A stretch of DNA of 64,000 nucleotides, from assembly GCF_003337415.1 (NCBI RefSeq), contig NZ_QPJT01000009.1, forward strand, positions 112,795 through 176,794. Reading direction: 5' to 3'. This stretch comes from Anaerobacterium chartisolvens (GTDB lineage: Bacteria > Bacillota > Clostridia > Acetivibrionales > DSM-27016). Below, piece after piece: positions 29,541 through 38,963 of the stretch. The notes beneath the pieces were generated by a model. It made no database searches. It was not told the origin of the DNA and was given only the letters and a program-made list of their open reading frames with translations. Made by a program: the position numbers and the translations under genes. The first letter of the stretch is position 1. Each line of letters opens with the position of its first letter.

Positions 29541-29545
29541 ACGGC

Positions 29546-29821
29546 TTAAGCATCCCGCCATATGTCTTCTTCATAGCACTTGCTGAGATTGGGGTAAACA
29601 ACCTCCCTGTATACCCTGCATCCCGGAATGCCCGCTCTTCTTATGAGATTTACGGCTCTTTTATAGTCAAGCTCGCTAAACTTTACTCCCAAATTGCAAA
29701 GATCTCTCATTATTTCTCTGGGCATGAAGGCCAGCTCACATTCAATCTCTTCATTTTTTAAGCGCCTTTCTATCAAAAAAGCCTGTGACCTGGTCTGGAA
29801 AGCTACATACATATTCGTCAT
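29546..29821 (-). CDS. DUF3343-like small protein
   Basis: A 91-residue protein with YVAFQTRSQAFLIERRLKNEEIECELAFMPREIMRDLCNLGVKF, the pattern of DUF3343, a family proposed to be sulfur or selenium carriers related to TusA-like folds. A cysteine in DLCNLG sits where such proteins often have one. Followed by a long terminator and preceded by a perfect 12-bp hairpin, it looks like its own transcription unit. The family assignment is moderately sure; the function is unknown. Confidence 0.7.
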   Translation of the reverse strand: MTNMYVAFQTRSQAFLIERRLKNEEIECELAFMPREIMRDLCNLGVKFSELDYKRAVNLIRRAGIPGCRVYREVVYPNLSKCYEEDIWRDA

Positions 29822-29845
29822 ACATTCACCTCTGAAGCAAAGTAC

Positions 29846-29873
29846 AAGAACTACATGTTCTCATGTAGTTCTT
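29846..29873. terminator. Perfect 12-bp hairpin between two minus-strand genes
   Basis: AAGAACTACATG (29846-29857) and CATGTAGTTCTT (29862-29873) with a TTCT loop; lies between the end of the coat-like gene and the start of the DUF3343 gene. Confidence 0.65.
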
Positions 29874-29936
29874 ATACATTTTAAAGAACCTTGCTGCATA
29901 ATATGGCATCCGGAAACAATTTCTCCAAATGCAGTC

Positions 29937-30689
29937 TTAATCATCCCAATCTTCTTTTTTGCAAATGTCAAGAGGATTCATTTTCTGATCGGGAAAAAAC
30001 TGTGTCGGGAACGGGGTCTTGCACCTGTCATTAAAGCTGCAGCAGTTAAGGGTGGAAGGATTATTCTGCTGCTCTGGAGGAACAGGACAATATCCGTATG
30101 CCGGAATTAAAAGCTGTACAATGCACTCACATTTTACAACAAAGAATACGCCCACATCCAAAGTCAAAACTCCTGTGGTGGCATTAACCGCATCATTAAA
30201 CGCTTCGGCCAGTGCTTCAATTTTGAGGATCAATCCGTCCTCGTCAATTGTAGTTGTATCCTCGGGATAGCGTATAACACCTATCTGTGCCAGACAGCTT
30301 GGGCAATATATCTCATTCACCGTCAGGTTGAACGCTGCCTCATCTATCTGAGCAAGCTGATTAACACCGTCATTATAATGAATGGTGTATCTTATTTTTA
30401 CAAACAGCTTAAGTTTCTTAAAGCCTGCTTTTGTAAGAGAATCGGTTCTTGAAATAACCTTAACTTCAATAATATCAAAGTCAGTTGCCCCCTCAAATGA
30501 AAACATGGGATTAATTACCCCTGAGCCCGGTATCAATGTTACCGTTCTTGTAACACAATCTCTTACCGCAACCTGGTCAAAAACCTTGGGTACCTGAACA
30601 CACACCAGCTCATTCGGTGGGGGAAAATGATCGGGATTTAAAATCTGACCCGCTTCAATTTTTACAAAATGATTGTCACCTTTTGACAT
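29937..30689 (-). CDS. Uncharacterised protein, possibly spore-coat associated
   Basis: A 250-residue soluble protein: a beta-rich N-terminal half (ELVCVQVPKVFDQVAVRDCVTRTVTLIPG ... KVISRTDSLTKAGFKKLKLFVKIRYTIHY) and a Cys-rich C-terminal part (CPSCLAQIG, VKCECIVQLLIPAYGYCPVPP, LNCCSFNDRC). The layout resembles DUF3794/SPOCS-type proteins of clostridial spore coats and peptides that are assembled by disulfides, but I am not certain. No signal peptide or membrane segment is seen. GAGGAGG precedes the ATG. It stands alone between hairpins. Confidence 0.6.
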   Translation of the reverse strand: MSKGDNHFVKIEAGQILNPDHFPPPNELVCVQVPKVFDQVAVRDCVTRTVTLIPGSGVINPMFSFEGATDFDIIEVKVISRTDSLTKAGFKKLKLFVKIRYTIHYNDGVNQLAQIDEAAFNLTVNEIYCPSCLAQIGVIRYPEDTTTIDEDGLILKIEALAEAFNDAVNATTGVLTLDVGVFFVVKCECIVQLLIPAYGYCPVPPEQQNNPSTLNCCSFNDRCKTPFPTQFFPDQKMNPLDICKKEDWDD

Positions 30690-30875
30690 AAAATAACCTC
30701 CTCACAATAAAACCTTATACTCAATAAATATAATGCTTTCGTAATTCATTCCATTTTTTTATCCCATCGTATATGCTTACATTAATATTATATTTATCAT
30801 TGTTAAAAAGGTTACATCTTTTAATATTATGTTTATAAAATGACAACCGGTATCAGTCGGGGCGCACCATAATAA

Positions 30876-30900
30876 AAAAAACTCGATTTTCATCGAGCTT
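30876..30900 (-). terminator. Terminator of the rpsU-yqeY unit
   Basis: On the minus strand AGCTCGAT-GAAA-ATCGAGT is followed by eight T, directly after the yqeY stop. Confidence 0.88.
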
Positions 30901-30901
30901 T

Positions 30902-31345
30902 TTATGATAAATATTTCTTAGCTATTTGGTTTATTATCTTGCCGTCAGACCTGCCTTTAACCTTTGGCATCACTGCCTGCATTATTTTCCCTAAATCTCT
31001 GGCAGAACTCGCTCCGGTATCTTCGATCGCCTGCTTTACTATTACTTCAAGCTCTTCCTCAGTTAACTGTTGTGGTAAATACTGCAACAATGCCTCTATC
31101 TCTTTATTTAAGTCCTCTACCAGATCAATCCTTCCGCTTTTCTCATAATCCGGTACCGAATCCCTTCTTTTCTTAACTTCTTTAGCTATTATTTCAATTA
31201 TACCATCATCGTCAAGGGTAACTTTTTTATCCTTTTCTACCTGAAGCACTGCCGCTCTGGCCATCTGAACAGCATTTTTTTTAATACTGTCCTTATCCCT
31301 CATAGCTATCTTCATATCCTCGGTTAATCTTTCCTTAAGGGACAT
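30902..31345 (-). CDS. yqeY: GatB/YqeY domain protein
   Basis: A 147-residue YqeY-family protein (MSLKERLTEDMKIAMRDKDSIKKNAVQMARAAVLQVEKDK ... ASSARDLGKIMQAVMPKVKGRSDGKIINQIAKKYL). The domain is related to the tail of GatB, which contacts tRNA in amidotransferases, but the role of the stand-alone form is unclear. Placement 15 bases after rpsU is a common arrangement in Firmicutes and marks an operon. A hairpin with a T-run follows the stop. Confidence 0.92.
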   Translation of the reverse strand: MSLKERLTEDMKIAMRDKDSIKKNAVQMARAAVLQVEKDKKVTLDDDGIIEIIAKEVKKRRDSVPDYEKSGRIDLVEDLNKEIEALLQYLPQQLTEEELEVIVKQAIEDTGASSARDLGKIMQAVMPKVKGRSDGKIINQIAKKYLS

Positions 31346-31360
31346 GTTGTAAGTCCTCCC

Positions 31361-31537
31361 TTATTTAAACTTCCTTTTTCTTGCTGCCTCAGATTTTTTC
31401 TTTCTTTTCACACTCGGCTTTTCGTAATGCTCCCTTTTTCTAACCTCAGCTAAAACGCCGGACTTCGCGCAGGATCTCTTAAATCTTTTAAGCGCACTAT
31501 CCAGAGATTCATTCTCTTTAACTCTAATTTCAGACAT
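31361..31537 (-). CDS. rpsU: 30S ribosomal protein S21
   Basis: A 58-residue basic protein, [21 protein letters not shown] ... [22 protein letters not shown], with the S21 signature. The start at 31537 has GGGAGGG 8 bases upstream; a longer in-frame reading up to 31633 would add unrelated residues. S21 sits near the 3' end of 16S rRNA on the small subunit and helps initiation. It is followed closely by yqeY. Confidence 0.95.
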   Translation of the reverse strand: MSEIRVKENESLDSALKRFKRSCAKSGVLAEVRKREHYEKPSVKRKKKSEAARKRKFK

Positions 31538-31687
31538 GTATTTCCCTCCCTCCGATGGTAACAATTGTGCCAAGAATAATCTACACATCCTTCTCTGTAT
31601 ATTATTGGAAATAAAACTAAATACAGCACACACTATATTATATATTAATTTTTAAAAATGTGTCAACAATTAATTACTTCGAACTTT

Positions 31688-31721
31688 TAGCAATTACAGC
31701 CTTAATCCTCTGTAATTGCTA
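31688..31721 (-). terminator. Terminator after dfrA
   Basis: TAGCAATTACAG (31688-31699) and CTGTAATTGCTA (31710-31721) form a perfect 12-bp stem just after the dfrA stop. Confidence 0.8.
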
Positions 31722-31727
31722 AATAGA

Positions 31728-32216
31728 TTAAACTACATCCCTATTATACACTCTGAAATAGTATGTATATGGATTAGCTTCGTTTTCCGGCCCTTTTTCC
31801 TCCCGTATAAGGCGCCACCTTGCATAATCTATGTCTGGGAACACGGCATCCCCCTCAAAAGCATGGTCTATAAAGGTTAAATAAAGCTTATCCGCATAAG
31901 GCAAAAGCTCACGGTATAAGCTCGCTCCTCCTATTACAAAGGCCTCATCCCCTTCTTCAACAATGTTTAACGCCTGACCGGCATTAGCACAGACAACACA
32001 TCCCTCACAGCTGAAATTACTGTTTCGGGTCAGTATTATATTCTTCCTTCCCGGCAAGGGCCTGCCTATAGATTCAAAGGTCTTACGCCCCATAATTACG
32101 GCATGGCCCATAGTTGTCTTTTTAAAATAGGCAAGATCGGCCGGAAGCTTCCATGGAAGCCTGTTCTCTCTTCCTATTATACCATTTGCTCCTATAGCAG
32201 CTATTAACGATATCAT
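31728..32216 (-). CDS. dfrA: Dihydrofolate reductase
   Basis: Reduces dihydrofolate to tetrahydrofolate with NADPH. Visible family signs: [37 protein letters not shown] (folate and NADPH site; the acidic residue is the Asp in PADL), [24 protein letters not shown], and [26 protein letters not shown]. At 162 residues it is normal. The start codon overlaps the thyA stop (ATGA), which shows coupling; regenerating tetrahydrofolate after thymidylate synthesis is the usual reason for this pairing. Confidence 0.95.
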   Translation of the reverse strand: MISLIAAIGANGIIGRENRLPWKLPADLAYFKKTTMGHAVIMGRKTFESIGRPLPGRKNIILTRNSNFSCEGCVVCANAGQALNIVEEGDEAFVIGGASLYRELLPYADKLYLTFIDHAFEGDAVFPDIDYARWRLIREEKGPENEANPYTYYFRVYNRDVV

Positions 32217-33007
32217 ACCGCAATCTCTCCCTTTATATGGGGATGAGGGTCATATCCCTCCAGCTTAAAATCTTCGTATTTAAAGTCAAATATAGACTTT
32301 ACAGCGCTATTTATTTTCATAACCGGCAGTTGCCTTGGCTCTCTTGAAAGCTGGAGCTTTACCTGCTCAATATGGTTGGTATAAATGTGCGCATCACCCA
32401 GAGTATGAACAAAATCTCCCGGCATAAGCCCACAGACCTGAGCTATCATAAGCAAAAGCAATGCATACGACGCTATATTAAAGGGCACGCCTATAAAAAC
32501 ATCGGCACTCCTCTGGTAAAGCATACACGAAAGTCTGTTGCCGTCCACATAAAACTGATAAAAGCAGTGGCACGGGGGCAAAGCCATATTGGGTATATCA
32601 CCCACATTCCATGCACTTACTATGTGTCTTCTGGAGTCAGGGTTTTTCTTAATGTCATTTATGACATTAGACAGTTGATCTATCGTTCTTCCGTCACCTG
32701 CCGTCCATGATCTCCACTGGTGCCCGTATATTGGTCCGAGATCACCGTTAGGATCAGCCCATTCGTCCCATATGGAAACCCCGTTATCCTTTAAATATTT
32801 TATGTTTGTGTCTCCCTTTATAAACCACAGCAGTTCATGCATTATAGATTTCAGATGCAGCTTTTTTGTAGTAACCAGCGGAAATCCGTCTGCCAAATTA
32901 AATCTCATCTGATATCCAAAGGTGCTTATAGTGCCTGTACCCGTCCTATCCTCCTTCCGAATACCTTTATTTAGAATATGACGGCAAAGGTTAAGATATT
33001 GTTCCAT
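32213..33007 (-). CDS. thyA: Thymidylate synthase
   Basis: Methylates dUMP to dTMP with methylenetetrahydrofolate. At 264 residues it is the standard ThyA length. Motifs: [18 protein letters not shown] (phosphate-binding Arg), the active-site Cys in [35 protein letters not shown], and the C-terminal [10 protein letters not shown]. It overlaps dfrA by 4 bases and starts 49 bases after thrS, with GGAGG upstream of the ATG, so it may be transcribed from the thrS promoter. Confidence 0.97.
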   Translation of the reverse strand: MEQYLNLCRHILNKGIRKEDRTGTGTISTFGYQMRFNLADGFPLVTTKKLHLKSIMHELLWFIKGDTNIKYLKDNGVSIWDEWADPNGDLGPIYGHQWRSWTAGDGRTIDQLSNVINDIKKNPDSRRHIVSAWNVGDIPNMALPPCHCFYQFYVDGNRLSCMLYQRSADVFIGVPFNIASYALLLLMIAQVCGLMPGDFVHTLGDAHIYTNHIEQVKLQLSREPRQLPVMKINSAVKSIFDFKYEDFKLEGYDPHPHIKGEIAV

Positions 33008-33056
33008 TGGATTTCCTCCATTTCCCCGTTTTAATCCCTTAATACATCTAAATGCC

Positions 33057-34997
33057 CTACTTTGCCTTGCTTTTTACCTCTTCCACAATTTTGTTTATAA
33101 ATTCCTCCGCAGGCATTGAGCCCAAATCTCCATCCTTTCTTGATCTCACCGCCACAGCCCTGCTTTCCATTTCCTTGTCTCCAATGACCAGCATGTAAGG
33201 TATCTTCTCCATTTGAGCCTCTCTGATCTTATATCCTATCTTTTCGTTCCTCAGGTCAACCTCAGCCCTTATATTATTAGCCTGAAGCAGCTTCTGAAGC
33301 TCAAGGGCATAGGCATGATGCTTATCAATCAAAGGCAATATCTTAGCCTGTACCGGCGATAGCCAGGTAGGAAATGCACCAGCATACTTTTCTATAAGTA
33401 AGGCCAGAGTCCTTTCATAACAGCCTATTGAGGTTCTATGAATAACATAAGGATACTTTTTTTGTCCCTCACTGTCAACATACTGCATACCGAACTTTTC
33501 TGCAAGCTGGAAATCTATCTGTACTGTTATTAAGGTATCCTCCTTCCCATGCACATTTCTTATCTGTATATCAAGCTTTGGACCATAAAAGGCAGCTTCT
33601 CCCTCCGCCTCCTTATAATCTATGCCTAAGTTGTCCAGTATTTGTCTCATTCTGTTTTGAACCTCTTCCCACTGCTCTTCTGTTCCAATATACTTTTCCT
33701 TGTTATTGGGGTCCCATTTGGAAAAGCGGTAGGAAACATCATCATCTAAGCCGACAGTTTTAAGCATATAATTTGCAAGATCAATACAGCCGGCAAACTC
33801 CTGCTCCAATTGCTCCGGCGTACAGGCTATGTGGCCTTCTGAAATTGTAAATTGCCTCACTCGTATCAATCCATGCATTTCTCCCGAGGATTCATTTCTA
33901 AACAGCGTTGACGTTTCATTAAATCTCATTGGCAATTCTCTGTAGCTTCTAAGCCTTGCAAGATATACCTGAAATTGAAAGGGACAAGTCATGGGCCTCA
34001 GCGCAAACACCTCTGTGCCGTCACTGTTTTCATCCCCCATAATGAACATTCCCTCCCGGTAATGATCCCAATGCCCCGATATTTTGTACAGGTCGCTTTT
34101 TGCCATAAACGGTGTCTTTGTAAGCATATACCCGCGGCGTTCCTCTTCATCCTCTACAAATCTCTGTAGGATCTGAATAACTTTTGCGCCTTTAGGCATC
34201 AGTATAGGCAAGCCCTGACCTATATAATCAACCGTTGTAAACAATTCCAGCTCACGCCCAAGCTTGTTGTGATCCCTCTTTTTTGCCTCCTCTACCCTTG
34301 CAAGATACTCATCCATCTCACTCTTTTTTGAAAATGAAGTCCCGTATATCCTCTGAAGCATTTTATTCTTTTCGCTTCCCCTCCAGTAAGCACCGGCAAC
34401 CTGAGTAAGCTTAAACGCCTTTACCTTGCCTGTTGAAGGCAAATGCGGCCCTGCGCAAAGGTCAACAAACTCTCCCTGCTTGTAGAAGGAAATCTCCTCA
34501 CCCTCGGGAAGATCCGAGATCAGCTCCACCTTGTACGGCTCTCCCTTTTCCTCCATATACTTAATTGCTTCGTCCCTGGGAAGGACAAACCGCTCCATGC
34601 TGAGATCCTCTTTTACAATTTTGCTCATTTCCTTTTCTATTTTGTCCAAATCCTCAGTTGAAAACGGCTTTTCTGCATCAAAGTCATAATAAAACCCATT
34701 CTCTATAGCAGGACCTATTGCAAGCTTTATGTCAGGGTACAGCCTTTTTACGGCCTGAGCCATTATATGTGAGGTTGTATGCCTGTAAGCATACTTTCCT
34801 CCGTCGCTTTCAAAGGTCAAAAGACTCAGCCTGCAATCCTTCTCAATTTTATAGCTCAAATCCTTCACAGCTCCGTCTACCTCTCCTGCAAGCGCGACCC
34901 TTGCAAGACCTGCGCTTATACTCTCCGCAATCTCCTTTATGGTTGAGCCCTTTTGATACTCCTTAACGCTTCCATCCTTCAATGTAATTTTTATCAT
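33057..34997 (-). CDS. thrS: Threonyl-tRNA synthetase
   Basis: Charges tRNA-Thr. The 646-residue protein has the TGS domain at residues 1-62 ([25 protein letters not shown]), the editing domain with [12 protein letters not shown] (metal-binding His residues), the class II core ([41 protein letters not shown]) and the anticodon domain ([23 protein letters not shown]). A T-box leader lies directly upstream, so expression should rise when tRNA-Thr is uncharged. AAGGAGG precedes the ATG by 8 bases. Confidence 0.97.
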   Translation of the reverse strand: MIKITLKDGSVKEYQKGSTIKEIAESISAGLARVALAGEVDGAVKDLSYKIEKDCRLSLLTFESDGGKYAYRHTTSHIMAQAVKRLYPDIKLAIGPAIENGFYYDFDAEKPFSTEDLDKIEKEMSKIVKEDLSMERFVLPRDEAIKYMEEKGEPYKVELISDLPEGEEISFYKQGEFVDLCAGPHLPSTGKVKAFKLTQVAGAYWRGSEKNKMLQRIYGTSFSKKSEMDEYLARVEEAKKRDHNKLGRELELFTTVDYIGQGLPILMPKGAKVIQILQRFVEDEEERRGYMLTKTPFMAKSDLYKISGHWDHYREGMFIMGDENSDGTEVFALRPMTCPFQFQVYLARLRSYRELPMRFNETSTLFRNESSGEMHGLIRVRQFTISEGHIACTPEQLEQEFAGCIDLANYMLKTVGLDDDVSYRFSKWDPNNKEKYIGTEEQWEEVQNRMRQILDNLGIDYKEAEGEAAFYGPKLDIQIRNVHGKEDTLITVQIDFQLAEKFGMQYVDSEGQKKYPYVIHRTSIGCYERTLALLIEKYAGAFPTWLSPVQAKILPLIDKHHAYALELQKLLQANNIRAEVDLRNEKIGYKIREAQMEKIPYMLVIGDKEMESRAVAVRSRKDGDLGSMPAEEFINKIVEEVKSKAK

Positions 34998-35009
34998 ATT
35001 TTATTCCTC

Positions 35010-35275
35010 CTTAAAATCTAAAAAGCTCCCGTCCCTTAAAAGGGACGAGAGCTGTTCTCCCGTGGTTCCACCCTAATTTGTATACGATAAAACCGCATAT
35101 TTCTTAGTGCAGCCTTGCTGCCGATTATAACGAAATCATCGCTTCCGCTCAGAGGCGGTCTTCAACTGTTATTCAATAAAAGCATTTTCAGCCAAAGGAT
35201 TTAAGCTAAAATCCAATGATGCTTTCTCTCTAAAAAGAAAAAATCAGCCTACTCTTCTCATCACAGCGGAATAGT
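35010..35275 (-). promoter_or_regulatory. T-box riboswitch controlling thrS
   Basis: On the minus strand the leader has the stem I element GATGAGAAGAGTA, an AGAGAG turn, the T-box core AGGGTGGAACCACGG, and a terminator hairpin (GCTCTCGTCCC with GGGACGGGAGC) followed by TTTTT. The specifier codon was not resolved with certainty; ACC and ACA triplets (both Thr) occur in the 3' side of stem I. Confidence 0.93.
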
Positions 35276-35354
35276 ATATTTATTAAATAATTATATTCTC
35301 ATTATGTTTTGCTGTCAACGTATTTGAATAAGGATTTTATTGCCGCCCAAACGT

Positions 35355-35389
35355 ATTTTTATATTATTTCCAGGTAATAATATAAAAAT
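35355..35389. promoter_or_regulatory. Perfect 14-bp inverted repeat, upper copy
   Basis: ATTTTTATATTATT (35355-35368) and AATAATATAAAAAT (35376-35389). It lies next to a second palindrome, in front of the small membrane protein. Confidence 0.6.
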
Positions 35390-35397
35390 GCAGCCTA

Positions 35398-35428
35398 TGA
35401 TATAATGGAATAATATTCCATTATATCA
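35398..35428. promoter_or_regulatory. Near-perfect 31-bp palindrome in front of the small membrane gene
   Basis: TGATATAATGGAAT (35398-35411) and ATTCCATTATATCA (35415-35428) around three bases. TATAAT boxes occur in both arms, so it could be an operator overlapping a promoter or a hairpin in the leader. Confidence 0.6.
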
Positions 35429-35445
35429 AAAAGGGGGAGGAAGCA

Positions 35446-35598
35446 GTGAGAGTAAAAAGAGTAAACAAATTCAGGCGGAGCAGGTTAAAAAGAAATAGAA
35501 ATGTAGTATTTTTTGCATTTATTTTACCGTTTGCACTGGTTTTTTTGGGATACCTGATATCCTCATTTCTATTTCTGCCGGTTATGAGCACCAGATAG
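35446..35598 (+). CDS. 50-residue basic single-helix membrane protein
   Basis: GTG start with a strong GGGGGAGG 6-13 bases upstream. The product has 11 Arg and Lys residues among the first 18 (RVKRVNKFRRSRLKRNR), then one membrane helix (VVFFAFILPFALVFLGYLISSFLFL) and a short tail. It would sit in the membrane with its basic end in the cytoplasm. I do not recognise a family. It converges on feoB, 10 bases apart, with no terminator between them. The twin palindromes upstream suggest regulated expression. Confidence 0.65.
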   Translation: MRVKRVNKFRRSRLKRNRNVVFFAFILPFALVFLGYLISSFLFLPVMSTR

Positions 35599-35608
35599 AA
35601 TCAACCCT

Positions 35609-37762
35609 CTATGCTATGCCCAACAAACGTGCGGCACCTGCTACAATAAAGCATATGGCAATACCCGCCGCTGTAGGCACCGCAAAGGAAACGAGCGTCC
35701 ATTTGAGGCTCCCAGTCTCTTTTTTGATTGTGAGGCAGGTTGTGCCGCAGGGCCAGTGCATCAGGGAAAACAGCATTGTGCATACAGCCGTCAGCCACGT
35801 CCAGCCATGATTTACAAATAATGCATACAGATCATGCAGGCTCTGCAGCTCAGTAAGCCTAGAGGTTGCCATATAGCTCATAATCATTATGGGCACAACA
35901 ATTTCATTTGCAGGAAAGCCAAGAATAAAAGCCATCAGAATATAGCCATCTAAGCCTATAAGTCTGGCAAACGGATCGAGAAAGCCTGCACAATGGGAAA
36001 GAAGGCTTAAATCCCCAACGTGAATATTTGCAAGTATCCAGATAACAAGACCGGCGGGTACGGCAACAACAACCGCCCGGCCAAGCACAAACAGAGTCCG
36101 GTCTAAAATAGAGCGCACCACTACTCTGCCCACCTGAGGGCGGCGATACGGCGGAAGCTCGAGGTTGAACGAAGAGGGCATTCCTTTTAATATGGTCTTT
36201 GAAAGCAGTCTGGAGATTAAAATAGTCATGGCAATGCCAAGAACAATCACCCCGGTAAGCATAAGAGTGGATACAATGGAGTGAAATGCGCCCCCTGCTG
36301 TTCCGGCAAAAAACATTGTAATAATTGCAATCAGAGTGGGAAATCTCCCATTGCAGGGAACAAAGCTGTTTGTGATGGTTGCAATCAGGCGCTCGCGCGG
36401 AGAATCAATAATGCGGCAGCCTATGACTCCGCAAGCGTTGCAGCCGAAGCCCATACACATTGTAAGAGCTTGCTTTCCGTGGGCACAGGCCTTGCGAAAG
36501 AAATTATCAAGGTTGAAGGCAACGCGGGGCAGGTATCCTAAGTCCTCCAGCAGTGTAAACAGCGGAAAGAATATTGCCATCGGCGGAAGCATAACGGATA
36601 TAACCCATGCCAGCGTTCTGAAAACTCCGTCTGCAAGTATACCGTGAACCCACACCGGCACCTGTATCCACAAAAAAAATTGAGAGACAAGCTCATATAC
36701 ATGAAACAGGCCCGAAGCAAGCAGTCTTGACGGAACATTAGCGCCGACAATGGTAATCCATAATATGCCGAACAGAAGAGCAAGCATTATGGGAATGCCG
36801 GTCAGCCTTGAGGTCAGAATTTTGTCAATTTTACCATCTCGTTCGGCACATTCCTTTTTCTCAAACACAACAGCTTCACGGGTGATGTCCTCACATGTCT
36901 TAACAATTTCAGCCACCACCCGATCTCTCAATTGGTCATGCGGTATGCCTGCCTCCCGGAGAAAATCCCTGGCTCTTACTGTCCATTTTAATATTTCGTC
37001 ATTGTCCGTCAAATCAAAGCCGAGATAAGCTTTTAAAGACTTAAGCAAACTTTCATCCCCGTCCAGCAGCCTCAGCGACACCCACCGGGCACTCACATGC
37101 CGCTGCAAAACCTCTTCTACCGCAGGCTCTATCATAGAAACAGCTATTTCGATCTGGTCTATGTATTTAATATGCAGAGGCTTTAATTCGTTTGAGCTCT
37201 CTGTTACACTGCAAACGGCATCCATCAGGCAGTCAAGGCCCTTGCAGGATCTCGCGCTTATCCCGACGACGGGAATGCCCAGCTTAGAAGCAAGCAAATC
37301 CAAATCTATAGAGATTTTTTTCTTTCTGGCCTCATCCATAAGATTTACACACAATACCACCTTACCCGTAATCTCCATGGTCTGAAGCACTACATTCAAA
37401 TTCCTTTCAAGACAGGTAGCGTCGGCAACCACCACTACAGCGTCCGAGCCTCCAAAGCAGATGAAGTCCCTTGCAACCTCTTCCTCCGCCGAGTTGGCCA
37501 TAAGGGAATAAGTACCGGGGATATCCACCATAATAAAGTTTCTGTCCTTATGCCGGTATTTCCCCTGCGCATTGGCCACGGTTTTTCCGGGCCAGTTTCC
37601 GGTATGCTGATTAAGGCCGGTCAGGCTGTTGAACACTGTACTTTTTCCGACATTGGGATTACCTGCCAGTGCCACAATTTTATCCTGTTGTGTTTCTCTC
37701 TTTATATGTAATCCGCAGCAATTTAACACTCCCGCACCCGTTGATGTATTTGTTAGCCCCAT
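35609..37762 (-). CDS. feoB: Ferrous iron transporter FeoB
   Basis: A 717-residue Fe(II) transporter. The N-terminal G domain has GNPNVGKSTVFNSLTG (G1), GKTVANAQG (G2 region), DIPGTYSL (G3) and VNLMDEARKK (G4). The membrane part has the typical Gate and FeoB_C segments (LPPMAIFFPLFTLLEDLGYLPRVAF, CMGFGCNACGV, NSFVPCNGRFPTLIAI). Its cytoplasmic partner feoA lies 31 bases upstream, so the two form an operon. Expression is probably tied to iron; a palindrome upstream of feoA is a candidate site. Confidence 0.96.
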   Translation of the reverse strand: MGLTNTSTGAGVLNCCGLHIKRETQQDKIVALAGNPNVGKSTVFNSLTGLNQHTGNWPGKTVANAQGKYRHKDRNFIMVDIPGTYSLMANSAEEEVARDFICFGGSDAVVVVADATCLERNLNVVLQTMEITGKVVLCVNLMDEARKKKISIDLDLLASKLGIPVVGISARSCKGLDCLMDAVCSVTESSNELKPLHIKYIDQIEIAVSMIEPAVEEVLQRHVSARWVSLRLLDGDESLLKSLKAYLGFDLTDNDEILKWTVRARDFLREAGIPHDQLRDRVVAEIVKTCEDITREAVVFEKKECAERDGKIDKILTSRLTGIPIMLALLFGILWITIVGANVPSRLLASGLFHVYELVSQFFLWIQVPVWVHGILADGVFRTLAWVISVMLPPMAIFFPLFTLLEDLGYLPRVAFNLDNFFRKACAHGKQALTMCMGFGCNACGVIGCRIIDSPRERLIATITNSFVPCNGRFPTLIAIITMFFAGTAGGAFHSIVSTLMLTGVIVLGIAMTILISRLLSKTILKGMPSSFNLELPPYRRPQVGRVVVRSILDRTLFVLGRAVVVAVPAGLVIWILANIHVGDLSLLSHCAGFLDPFARLIGLDGYILMAFILGFPANEIVVPIMIMSYMATSRLTELQSLHDLYALFVNHGWTWLTAVCTMLFSLMHWPCGTTCLTIKKETGSLKWTLVSFAVPTAAGIAICFIVAGAARLLGIA

Positions 37763-37793
37763 ACTAAACCTCCTTAAAGAAGCTGTGAAGCCT

Positions 37794-38048
37794 TTATGGC
37801 ACCGACACTATAATCTTTTCCGACACATCGGATCTCAATGCAATGACAGCTCCTCTTATTAAATAAGCCACCGGATTGCCGGACGGGCTTTTATAAAGCG
37901 GTTTAATTTCGGTTCCGCATATTATGCCCAGATCCAGCATACGTCTTCTGGCCGCTCCGTCGGATATCAGCATCGCAACATTTGCCTTTTCCCCCATTGG
38001 CAATTGATTCAGCGGAATTTCACTGCAATCCATAAAAAAATCCTCCAA
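37794..38048 (-). CDS. feoA: FeoA-type accessory protein
   Basis: An 84-residue SH3-like protein: MGEKANVAMLISDGAARRRMLDLGIICGTEIKPLYKSPSGNPVAYLIRGAVIALRSD is a typical FeoA sequence. It works with FeoB in Fe(II) uptake. GGAGG precedes the ATG. Between its start and the GerMN gene lie a leader hairpin (GCGTAGGG with CCCTGCGC on the minus strand) and an A/T-rich palindrome. Confidence 0.92.
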   Translation of the reverse strand: MEDFFMDCSEIPLNQLPMGEKANVAMLISDGAARRRMLDLGIICGTEIKPLYKSPSGNPVAYLIRGAVIALRSDVSEKIIVSVP

Positions 38049-38092
38049 AATAATAAGCGCAGGGCAAAAACTTTCCCTACGCTAATATATGG

Positions 38093-38108
38093 ATAATAAA
38101 CTTATTAT
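38093..38108. promoter_or_regulatory. A/T-rich palindrome upstream of feoA
   Basis: ATAATAA-AC-TTATTAT, a 7+7 palindrome in the region where an iron regulator would bind; it resembles a Fur box only loosely. Confidence 0.4.
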
Positions 38109-38158
38109 GTTACTGCAACAAATTCATTCAAACCCTTTTACAGGTATTTTATTTTTAC

Positions 38159-38719
38159 CTATTTGTAAATCATCGACTCATCTCTTTCAAACGCTGCGTC
38201 AAGCTCCGAATGTATAAATATGTCACGTTTTTCCCCTTCAATAAGGAACCGGACCTTTTTGACGTTATCAAGCTGCGTCATTGTATTGACAATAGAATAT
38301 ATGGTCATCAGCTCCCCCGCCGAGCCCCCGGGGTGGTTATCTATAAATTCACGGGATAAATCTATTGTGCAGGTATCCCCCTCGGTGGAAGCAGACAGCA
38401 GTCTTGTTCCCTCGGGTATAGGAGAAGGAAGTCCTCTTCCCGAAGGTCCCTTTTGCAGCTCCTCAAACAGAACCTTCTCTTCGGTCTCCCCGCCTTTAAC
38501 TAAAATTTCTCTCTCCTCCGGCACCAGAGCATCGGCATTCTCGCTCCCGAAATATAAAGTTGCCGTTTTCCTCTGCTCATCGGCAGAGCTGCCGTCACCT
38601 GCCGCCGCTGTCCCTTCAGCGTCCGCCCCATTGCCTTTCGGTATGGAATTTCCCGCGCCGCATCCTGACAGTGCGACAAGCATTATCAAGCATACTATAG
38701 CAATAAGTTTTCTATTCAT
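38159..38719 (-). CDS. GerMN-domain lipoprotein
   Basis: The signal peptide MNRKLIAIVCLIMLVALSGC has a lipobox cysteine at residue 20. Residues about 52-180 match the GerMN (sporulation and germination) domain: ATLYFGSENADALVPEEREI, LFEELQKGPSGRGLPSPIPEGTRLLS, CTIDLSREFIDNHPGGSAGELMTIYSIVNTM, VRFLIEGEKRD. The lipoprotein should sit on the outer face of the membrane. GerM-type proteins take part in sporulation in Bacillus, but many clostridial copies are uncharacterised. Confidence 0.88.
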   Translation of the reverse strand: MNRKLIAIVCLIMLVALSGCGAGNSIPKGNGADAEGTAAAGDGSSADEQRKTATLYFGSENADALVPEEREILVKGGETEEKVLFEELQKGPSGRGLPSPIPEGTRLLSASTEGDTCTIDLSREFIDNHPGGSAGELMTIYSIVNTMTQLDNVKKVRFLIEGEKRDIFIHSELDAAFERDESMIYK

Positions 38720-38963
38720 AGCTAAGACCTCTCTTACATTATATAGTTTTGCCGCAGTTATACATAATATTATACCCCTAATCCCTTATATTGCATAGTA
38801 TGACTTTTACATTTCCCCAAAACACAGTTAGTACTATATAGTTTAGGCTTTTGGCATATCAGATAACGTGGGATGTAAAATAATATCCTCCAGAATAATT
38901 TCTACTCTAACTATAGAAGCATGTATACCTGTAGAAGACGCGATAGTTTATATCCTAATTTAT

